In this document: one piece after another, positions 55,701-64,000 of the stretch
Layout of the letters: each line of letters begins with the position of its first letter
Numbering within the stretch: position 1 is the stretch's first letter
NCBI GenBank assembly: GCA_023213395.1
Contig: CM041465.1
Span: forward strand, 193,323,741-193,387,740
Direction: 5' to 3'
DNA from: Cycas panzhihuaensis
Taxonomy: Eukaryota > Cycadophyta
DNA: 64,000 nt
The notes under the pieces: model-generated
Databases searched by the model: none
What the model was told of the DNA's origin: nothing
What the model saw: the letters and a program-made list of their open reading frames with translations, nothing else
Position numbers and translations under genes: made by a program

Positions 55701-56849
55701 CCTAAGGAATACTTAAAGGAGTTGGACTAATAGCATCAATGACAAATATGGTGTGGCTTAAAAAAGGGTGTTGGTTGAGTAATAAGAGCTCAAGAATCTT
55801 TAAGCTTAGGATCAAAAGTAGGAGGCTCATAGAGCATGTCCTAGGGAGATGTGGAAAGGATATCATAGATGATAGATTCATCATATAAAAAAATGGAATT
55901 AGATTGAGTATCTAAGTTGTAGGTTAGAGGAATATAGGATGGATCAAGTTACATGACTATAAGATCAAAAAAATCCCAAACATGATGGATAATGTTAATG
56001 GTTCATGTGGAAGCGATGAGGTCTTTATCTATCAAAGAGTGGATATTATTCTAAATCCATACAAGGATTAGAGCAACATGATGGGCATGGGACCCAAGGC
56101 ATGTTTACTAAATCTAACAATTTTTAGCTACAACTTAGAGGTTAGATAGTTAGGTGGTTCTAGTTTTAGATACCCTAAATATATTATCGAACTAAGTGAA
56201 TACCCATTAGGGTTCCATAAGGTAGGTAGGTGTTAGAGTGGCTTAAGAAGAGGGTGGATAGATAAGTCAGTATATATGCCACATAACCAAAGATTACTAG
56301 AAAGAGGAGACTCTATAAGATTACTAGAAAGAGGAGACTCTATAAGTCAAAGGTGATAAAGGTATAATCTCAGTGTTTTTTGTAGGTTCCCATTAGGCCT
56401 CACATAGAGGAATAGACCTTATAAAAGGACCACATAGAGGGGACATATCCTAAGGGAACACAAACCCTTAAGTGTAGGAAAGCATGGCTAGTTAGTGTAT
56501 AGGAGAACTTTTGTTTTCTAGATTAGGCTTAGCGTCACTAAATATAATTAAGTATCCATAGCTAGCTACATCAATTAGGAAAAGCAAATCACATTAGGTC
56601 CTAAAGGAAGAGAATCTAGGTTAAATTAAGGGTATAGTTCTTAGAAGAGGTACTCAAGCCATAGATCATTCTTAACTATTTCCTTAGTGTCTATATAAAA
56701 AATGGCTTGGATAGCCATAGGGGAGGAATGATGAGGAGGTGATTCATATGCAATATTACAAACCCTCCCATTATAAAAAAATTAAATTACCCCTACAAGG
56801 AAGAGTAGACCAGCTTTATTTAGTCCAACTAAGGCTATCTAAAAAGGAG
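55701..56849 (-). other. Degenerate region between protease and linker of element H
   Basis: Corresponds by position to the unassigned tail after the protease in C and D. Short frames only; 56,300-56,345 contains a 23-bp direct duplication (agattactagaaagaggagac, twice). No motif. Confidence 0.5.
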
Positions 56850-57200
56850 GTTATAATCAATATATATATCTAAAGCTATGGTCTTAGTAAGGATGGTTTT
56901 ATCTTCTAGAGTGAGAGGAATTATAACTATTTAGAGGGGAGATTTTTTATTCCCATCATACCCTTGGTGCTTCCAAGGAATAGGTTCAAGGGCCTTAATG
57001 TTAAGCTTTCTAAGCATCTGAGTAGGTATGGTATTAATTAAAGATCTATTATTTATGATGACTACTTTAAGGTAAGATCTAGAGTCCTTATTAGAATAGC
57101 AAAACAAAAGTACTAAAGGCACTCCCCTTCTTTTAGATATGGTAAATCCTCAAGGTCAAAAGCGAAAATGGGTTGGCTCATGAATTTAATACAAACCATG
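56850..57200 (-). pseudogene. Aspartic protease of element H
   Basis: The frame 56,931-57,122: KVVIINNRSLINTIPTQMLRKLNIKALEPIPWKHQGYDGNKKSPL. It aligns with VIDNGSSFNAMPLRVMQEF...WWCQGYDGSEKTPL of C. The catalytic Asp-Asn-Gly reads Asn-Asn-Arg, so the active site is destroyed. Confidence 0.8.
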
Positions 57201-60200
57201 TGGATGGGAACTTCTTCATGCCTTAAGGCTTATAGAAGTAGGTTCCTTTAATTAGGGAAACTCCATAGGATGTCTATCATGGACATTCTCATACAAATGG
57301 TTTAGAGCTCCTCTATGATAGAGAAAGTCTTCCCTCTACATGTGGATTAGGGAAGGGGCCTCCTCATCCCAAAACTATACTTATTTGCCTTAGTTAATAC
57401 AACCTAAAAAGGGCCCTTTTGAGGCTATTATGATGAAGATGTCCTTTCATCTTCCTTTTCTACTTAAGCACATGTGGTAGTCAATACTTAAGTGGCCTTA
57501 AGTTTTTGAATCACTCTATTACCCTTGGCATTATAATATTAGGTTATTTCTATGGACTCTTGGTCCATGGGTTAAGAGGTTTTAGGTTCTAGTTGGAAAT
57601 TTTTCTAATGCGAGTTAGGTTACAGCCATCATTAAGGCTTGGATGTTCCCCTTTCTTATTAAGATTATGGCTAATATTAAAGCTTTTAGGCATCATGATA
57701 AGGGAAAGGGTCCTTATAGATCAGTTAATCTAAGTTAGATTTAGATATAGGTTCTATTACAAGAGCTCATGGGAGTGCCAACTTGAGAAGTTAGTATGAG
57801 TAATGGGCATCATTATGAGTACAATAGTGATGAATTAAATGCCACCTCTTTTTGTAAGTATAGGTTCATTGCATTTAACATAAGCAGGGTCTATATTATT
57901 TAGTAAACTATTTTATATCTCTTTGAGGGAATAGGTGGTGCTTATTAGCTTTAAGCTAGTTACAATTTAAGATCTTATACAATTGGCTCAAATGAGAAAA
58001 TCATATAGGTTAGAGAATCCATGGCACTATCAAGGGTGTTATAAGAAGGATTTTAAGCTTATGGTTGAGGCCTTGGGTCTCATGATATTAAAGGTGCCTT
58101 ACATCACAATGTGGACTTGTTGAGTTTCTTAAGTCTTACTTGGATCTTAATGGATTCTAAGGTAAGTTATTTAGCAATTATAGAGTCACATATATTTTTA
58201 GCTATTTTTAGCAGTATTCATGGACCTTAGGATGAAGGGCATTCATAAAGATATCCTTTATTAGGACTTAGGGTAATATAACCTTTGATGAATGTAATAG
58301 ATCATGGAAAAAATAAATAAAGTCTTAGTTAAGCTCATCCTGATAGACATGAAACGTTACAATAGTTTATAATGATGTTTACAAACTACTACAAGTAATA
58401 GATAGAATGAGAATGGAGGTGATAAAACCACTTAAGAGCATCACTATAAAAGGATCTATGGAATAATTTTATTGAAATATGATCATATGGCTAATAATTA
58501 ATACACACAATGGTGAATGCTTAAACATGGTCCCCTAGGTCTTGGGATGAAGTGCCCTCAATCTAGGTGCTTTTGGTAGATGGAGTGGTAGATTTATTTA
58601 GAATGCCTCTAAGGAAAGAGTACTAGTGTGATAGTCAATAAAAGGATGTGCCCCAAGTTGAGCTAAAGGATCCATAAGTAGAAAAGCAAGTTAAGGCCCA
58701 TATTATTGTTATGTTTGAATTACATCATAGGGGGATTTCCCCTACCAGTAGGCTTAATAGAGTGGGATAGGCTAAGAGATATCCCTAGCTTAGTAAGAGA
58801 TCACTACTTAAGCATACAGGTTAGACACATATGGTATCCACCATATGAGATTACTATTCTCATAATTATCCCATGTGAATAAGTATAAAAGATAAGTGGC
58901 CTTAATAGCCCTATATATCTATATATAGTGTATGAGTGGGATCACCATTGAGTATTTGTGATCTTATTTCAAGGAATGTTTTTTGAAACTTTATCTCCTT
59001 CTTTGTATTCTTTCTATTATTTTCTCTTCCCTTTCTCTATGTTGGATTGGTTACAAGCTTAGGTCTATAATAGATCTTAGGTGGAATTTTACAAGTTAGG
59101 ACTAGTTAGGGCCTAATAGCTTGATAAACTAATGGATAAGTTAGACCACCTATAGATATAACTTGGTAAGGTGGAATGGGATAAGAGAAGGTATGTGGAA
59201 TGGGGTTTTACCCATATGGACCTCTAATCACAAGGGGTAACCCCATATGGATAGAAAGGATCAACACCAAAAGTAGGTTAGGAGTAAGGCCCACCTTGCC
59301 TCCACTATTAAGTGGCATACCCAAGTGGAGTAAAAGTAGATTAGGCAAGTTAGGAAGCTGGTTAAGTTCATCAAGCAAGACATGGAAGAGGATAAGGTAT
59401 CTCTTAATATTTTGTTGGTTAGGGTAAAGAGTAAGGTAAAATAGGTAAAATAATGAGGTCGGAACATATATCCATTAGATATAGAATGGATATATAAATC
59501 CCTCTTGATAGAGAGATGAGTGGAATAGAGTGAGGAAGTGGTTGAATGGGTGAAGGACCTACCATTAAAATAAGAGCCACAAATAGAGATGCTATCAATG
59601 GGGCCTATGTAGGTAATGATGAGGATGAAGTAGTTGACTATTAAACAACCTTCTATTAAGGTTGCCTAATATTAAGGTTGGGAAATAGGCAAGATTAGGT
59701 CAATACTTATCTTAAATAAGTGATAATCTTGATCAAGAGTTATCTCTAAAGTAGATTATTTAAATTGAGTCCTCAAGGCTACCACAGAATCCCATGAGCT
59801 CTTATGGTTTTGGGATAAGTTAGAGACTTCTTCTTCTAAGTGAGTTTGATCAAATCAATAGGTTTGAGTTGAAGACCCAAGATTAAGCAAAGGGTCATGG
59901 GGTTAAGTAACCTTAATGATGTGAGAAGGAGATTCTATAGGGTTTTGATAACCTGGGTCTAACTTATATAGATAAGTGGAGTCCTCTCCATCTTATAAGG
60001 GTATTTATGGGCTACATATATTAGACCCTTTGGTCTAATATAGACCATAGTTCTAATAAGGATCCTAAGTTTGGTAGAAATATTTAGGTTAATAGAGATT
60101 TTGAGTTGGAAATGAGTATTTAAATCACTTAGGTAGGAATTTACCTACCATTAATGGTTACTCAACAAGTGATGAGCCAAATAGTATTATAGAATATGGA

Positions 60201-60250
60201 TCCAAAGGAGATAAACCCCTAAGGTGTTGAGAAAATTATCACATATAAGA
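57201..60250 (-). pseudogene. gag of element H (highly degenerate)
   Basis: Nucleotide blocks line up with C and D gag in order: the gag-PR linker (57,290-57,330), zinc-knuckle area (about 57,830-57,900), capsid core (58,330-58,520, with the YDHI-like region near 58,480), the Pro-rich part (58,650-59,300) and the N-terminal acidic part (59,560-60,200). No long frame survives. Frames at 59,200 and 59,261 are shadows. Confidence 0.6.
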
Positions 60251-60350
60251 GGTAAACCCAAAAAGTAAAAAGTAAGGGTGGATCTAAAGATTAGTATATT
60301 AAGACTCTAAAACAGTGGAGAAAAGGTGAATTATGCTCACCTAAGTAGAC

Positions 60351-61312
60351 CACAAACTATGAGAGTCTTTCCCTAAAGCAAAAGGGCTAAAATGAAATAG
60401 AGAAAATATAACTAATTATGGATGCGATGATGGAGACTTGTCATTATTAGTGATCCATATTACATAAGTTAACCTAGCAGTGTCAACATCTGATTATAAT
60501 TGACCTCTAGGTCTAAGAAAAGAATAAAAAAAGTTCACCACTCTCAATAAGATAAATGGGGTTGATTTGGCTGTCAACATCCCATATGTTAGCATGTGTT
60601 AGATATATGTATCTCTTACTAGCCTATTCAGAACAAGGATTAGAAGATTGAGATTACTTAAAGGAACAAGACTGCCTCTCTCATTCAATCATGAAATCTA
60701 AGTAAAAAGATAGTGGTCCCTCTTTCTTAGTAAAAGGAAGACCCCAATCCTAAAAGAGACTAAAAGAAGCACTTAAAAAAACTAATATATAGCTAGACTA
60801 TTTTCTGATTTGAATAAAAATAATAATCAACTTAATCTAGAAATAAGTCTTTTGGCTTCATAGATTTGAGGACTCACAAAAATTTTATATCTTCACTCTA
60901 TTGTGACCCTTGTAATGTGCACCAAAAACTAAATAGAAATGTAATACAAAAAATAAATAATACAAATTCTTTTTCTCTTTATTTCCTTCATTATTTTATA
61001 TGCTCTTTCAATTCATAACTAAAGCTATTTGTAAAAAAGAAGAAAAGAGAAACAAGTAAACATATCAAGTATGCAAGTAATAAACTCTTTTCTTTATTTT
61101 CTTTTTAAATAAAAAAAAAAAATTGAAATGGACTTAAAGCTCTTTATTTTTTCCCCTTTCTCTTTGAAAAGTGAAAAATGATAAAGAGAGGTTTAAAGGC
61201 AAAAACCTGAATTTAATATATACTCTATTTTCATAGTTTTAGTCTTTTATTTTTATAGTTTAAAACTCTCCTTAATATAGGTTTTATTAAAGGGAAATAG
61301 GTCACATTAAAA

Positions 61313-61314
<2 letters not shown>
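60351..61314. other. AT-rich sequence, possibly a giant-LTR remnant of element H
   Basis: It should be the 5' LTR of H by position. One block (agatttgaggactcacaaa near 60,864) resembles the giant LTR at 43,683. Otherwise no clear alignment by eye. No coding. Confidence 0.35.

Positions 61315-61358
<44 letters not shown>
61315..61358. repeat. TA microsatellite
   Basis: About 44 bp of pure TA repeat. Confidence 0.97.
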
Positions 61359-61362
<4 letters not shown>

Positions 61363-61700
61363 TCGAAAGAAAATTTGATGGCGTTTCTACTTGTTAAATT
61401 GATTTATGATGAGAAGGATGTCATCTCCCAATTTTGAATGGATCAGAGGCATGGAGGGACTAGATAGTTAGTAGATGGAAGAGAATTAATCAAGGAGGAA
61501 AGATAAATAACCACACTTTGAGGAGCTATATACAATGCCAACATTAGTAGATACCCACAAGCAGTGCACTCAAACCAGAGGCTAGTCTTGCCCTAGAAGC
61601 CATCTTCTCCATGTTTAAGGTGAGAGCTCTATAAATTTTAATAAGCTATAGTATGGAGGTATTTTACTATTGTGTGTGACTATTATTTGTTAAAATAATA
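61359..61700 (+). other. Sequence upstream of LINE ORF1, probable LINE 5' UTR
   Basis: No coding signal. It lies between the microsatellite and the ORF1 start. The true 5' end of the LINE and any target duplication are not visible. Confidence 0.4.
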
Positions 61701-62991
61701 ATGGAGAAAGAAATCAGAACTCATAACCAAACTCAAAATACCTCCCTAGGAAAGACCTATTTGGAGGCCCTTAGAAATAAGGAACTTGAAACTTATGACA
61801 TAGCTCTTATCAATTAGGATTAGACTATTACAATACCTATACCAAAGAAGACATTGGAAACAACAAAAAAGCATTGGAAAAATAGTCTTATGGCTAGGTT
61901 CTCAAGACCTAGACCTAAGCTTCATATAATAAGAAGTTAGATTAGATCTAGGTGGAAGACTAAAAAGCTAGTAGAGGTGATAGCCCTACCAAGGAGATGT
62001 GTCTTATTCAAATTCACTATCCAAGAGGATATGATTAGTATTCTTTTGAAGTCCCCTTAAGTGATTGGTAGAAAGGCTCTATTTCTAGAAAAATGGCACC
62101 GAGACATTGATCTGTTGGTGCTAGTGATAAAATAGACACCAATCAAAGTGCAAATGCTAGGACTACCCCTATAAGTATGAGATCTATATGTCACAAAAGG
62201 GGTAGTGAAAGCTATTAGTCCTCTTCTATCCATTGATTTAACAAATAAGAATAGGAGCAAGCTAATCAATGCCAAATATTATGTACTAGCCAGGTTTAAC
62301 CAACTCCTTCCAGATTGTGTCAAGATTACATATGACGAATAGAGTAAGGAGCAAACCTTATTCTATAAAGTGGAAAATATTAGATGCTCAACCTATAGAA
62401 GACTAGACCACCTCCCATAGAACTACCTAGGGGAAAGGAGTGATGACATAGGGAGACAAGAGGGAGAAAATCCTCTATCTATTAAAATGATAGAGCCCAA
62501 AATAACCCAGAACCAAGAGAGGAAAGAAGGCCCCTAAGAGGAGCCTAAAACAAGAAGGATTGACCTAAACCTTGAAGATTACAACACACTCTTTAAGGAG
62601 GGGGAGGAACTCTAAAAGGAAGAGAGGTAGATAGAAGGAGATGATACACCCTAAGAGGCTAATAAAAGGCTAGAGGAGGTGTTGGGAGCCCTAGCATAGA
62701 AGGCTACAAGGGGCTCAAATTTAATCTGGAAGATCAATACGAAGGATCTCTAGGAGGACCAAAGTAGGATTAGTCAATGTAGGGGCCCAAACATAGGATA
62801 TGATAAAAGAGTGGCAAGGCCCTATCTCAAGATGATAAGGGAAAGAGAGGCAACATCATAAATAGATCAAGGAAGCTAGAGAACCCTTAAAGAGGAAATT
62901 TATTAAGGACCAAGATTGAGAACTAAAGATGAGGGTAGAGAGCCCCAAAAAGAAGAAGGAGGGGAAAGTTGGAGGATTATAAGGAAGAGAT
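61701..62991 (+). pseudogene. LINE ORF1 (DUF4283-type RNA-binding protein, L1-like)
   Basis: One reading frame of 429 codons with many stops but no frameshift seen from the ATG at 61,701. Residues 55-75: KKHWKNSLMARFSRPRPKLH. Residues 100-170 carry the DUF4283 pattern (CVLFKFTIQEDMISILLKSP, LFLEKWHRDID, TPIKVQMLGLPL). Residues 229-242 have exact C-x2-C-x4-H-x4-C spacing, but the second and fourth Cys are Tyr (62,394 and 62,424). The tail is acidic. In plant L1 elements this protein coats the LINE RNA. The stops are TAG, TAA or TGA at positions where Gln or Trp fit. Confidence 0.82.
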
Positions 62992-64000
62992 AAAGATTAT
63001 CTCCTAGAACATTAGAGGGATAAGTGCTCTCTCTAAGCAGAGAGTAATGAAGGATCTATGCATGAAAATAAATCTAGTTATATTATTCTTGTAGGAAACC
63101 AAATTGACTAAGGAAAATAGAGTAAGAGTCAAAGATAAGATTTGGAGGAGGGTAGACATGTTAACAATGGGTGGTTATCCATGGTCTAGGGGTCTGGTAA
63201 TTATGTGAAATGCTAAGGAGTGATAAGGAGAGCTATTTAAGATGGAAGAGTAGTACTTATCTATTTAGATCACTTGTCAGAGGTTGAATGCAAGGTGGAT
63301 AGCTACAAATATCTACACCCCTACCCAAGCAAAAGGTAAGAGGATTGTTTGGGATAAGATCTTATAGGAGCACATGGAGTGGGAAGGGACTTGGTTGGTC
63401 ATAGGAGATTTTAACACTACCCTATCTCTTGACAAGAAGAAAGATGGCCAAGAAGGATGGATAAATAATATGACTGATCTAGGTACCTTCATGCAAAGAG
63501 GAGGTTAATGGATGTCCCCCTTAAAGATGCCAAATATAACTAAATAAATAGGAGGATTAAGAACCATCACATCCACGTAAGGTTAGATAGAATATTAATC
63601 AATTACGCATAGACTAGGTGTCATAAGGATTTTAGGTTGGAAGCCCTCCCAAGGATGATGTTAGACCACTCTCCTCTATTATTTAAATTTTCTTATACTA
63701 AAAGGCATATGGAGGAATTGTTTAGGTTTGAACTAATGTGGACAAGACATCTAAATCTCAAGGAGTTGATTGAGGAATGGTGGAAAGTCCTAATAAAGGG
63801 ATGTACCATGTATAGGTTTTTAGAAAAACTAGACTAGGTCAAAAGAAGGGTGAAAGAGTGGAATAAAGAATTCTATGGGAACATCTTTGAAGTTAAGAAC
63901 TAATTAGATAGGGAGATGGAAGTAGTTAATGGTAGGATTCAGGAGGAAGGCAAGTCCTAGGTGTTGGATCAAACAAAGAGAGATCTTATCAAAAATTTAG
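62990..64000 (+). pseudogene. LINE ORF2, endonuclease domain (runs off window end)
   Basis: Apurinic-type endonuclease in one frame, overlapping the end of ORF1 by a few bases. NIRGISALSKQRVMKDLCMK is at the start; ETKLTKENRVRVKDKIW carries the catalytic Glu. TNIYTPTQAKGKRIVWDKIL and WLVIGDFNTTLS follow (GDFN at 63,403-63,414), then VRLDRILINYA and LPRMMLDHSPLL (the final D-H near 63,664), and LFRFELMWTRHLNLKELIEEWW. It nicks target DNA to prime insertion. About 14 stops, mostly TAG. RT lies to the right of the window. Confidence 0.9.

Larger units (their letters stand above)
54931..60350 (-). mobile_element. Element H: Tat-type Ty3/gypsy fragment, very old
   Basis: Right to left: leader, gag, protease, linker, start of RT, then lost. 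Same domain order and family as C and D. Many stops and gaps. It shows what follows the point where C leaves the window. Confidence 0.8.

Noticed and set aside
46800-64000. Stop codon reassignment (TAG read as Gln or Trp)
   Set aside because: TAG at Gln/Trp positions is explained by C-to-T decay. TAA and TGA also occur, and key catalytic residues are lost in the same copies.

Overview
The window looks like intergenic chromatin from a land plant with a large, repeat-packed genome. I see no convincing host gene, tRNA, rRNA or bacterial feature. Almost everything recognisable is an LTR retrotransposon (Ty3/gypsy of the Tat/Ogre type, Ty3/gypsy chromovirus, Ty1/copia) or a plant L1-type LINE. Most copies are old: coding frames are full of stops, nearly all explainable by C-to-T change on one strand or the other (CAG/CAA to TAG/TAA, TGG to TAG/TGA). 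CG dinucleotides are visibly scarce outside one young element. The species cannot be named from this.

Left part (1-24,109) is a three-deep nest. A giant-LTR Tat element on the minus strand (C, from before base 1 to 17,076) sits in the 5' LTR of a plus-strand Tat element (B, to 24,109). A young 10,064-bp element (D, 6,292-16,355) sits in C's 5' LTR. D has 2.5-kb LTRs beginning TG and ending CA, a perfect 5-bp target duplication (ATTGC), long gag frames, a damaged protease, five 85-bp tandem repeats and a stub of RNase H, but no reverse transcriptase or integrase. It is a non-autonomous, gag-carrying derivative.

Middle (24,110-42,286): B itself interrupts a minus-strand copia element (A: integrase 24,110-25,027; protease, gag, PBS and 5' LTR 31,575-33,900). 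A is split again by a complete but decayed chromovirus (E, 25,033-31,569) with two 342-bp LTRs, tRNA-iMet PBS, PPT and ATGAA target duplication. The right half of A plus a plus-strand Tat RNase H fragment and a microsatellite is repeated in tandem: copies start at 31,587, 36,236 and 41,490, and the third is cut off at 42,286.

Right part (42,287-64,000): a partial giant LTR and a full giant LTR lie in tandem with only 8 bp between them. Then follow a plus-strand copia element without its 5' end (G, 46,800-51,219), a minus-strand copia element (F, 51,220-54,581), a minus-strand Tat element fragment (H, about 54,930-60,350), and a plus-strand LINE (ORF1 at 61,701, endonuclease domain of ORF2 running off the window end).

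Order of events from the nesting: A is oldest; E and B inserted into A; C inserted into B; D inserted into C. No genes here cooperate in a pathway. Each element carried its own gag-pol machinery, and only D still has long open frames. Names A to J are my own labels.
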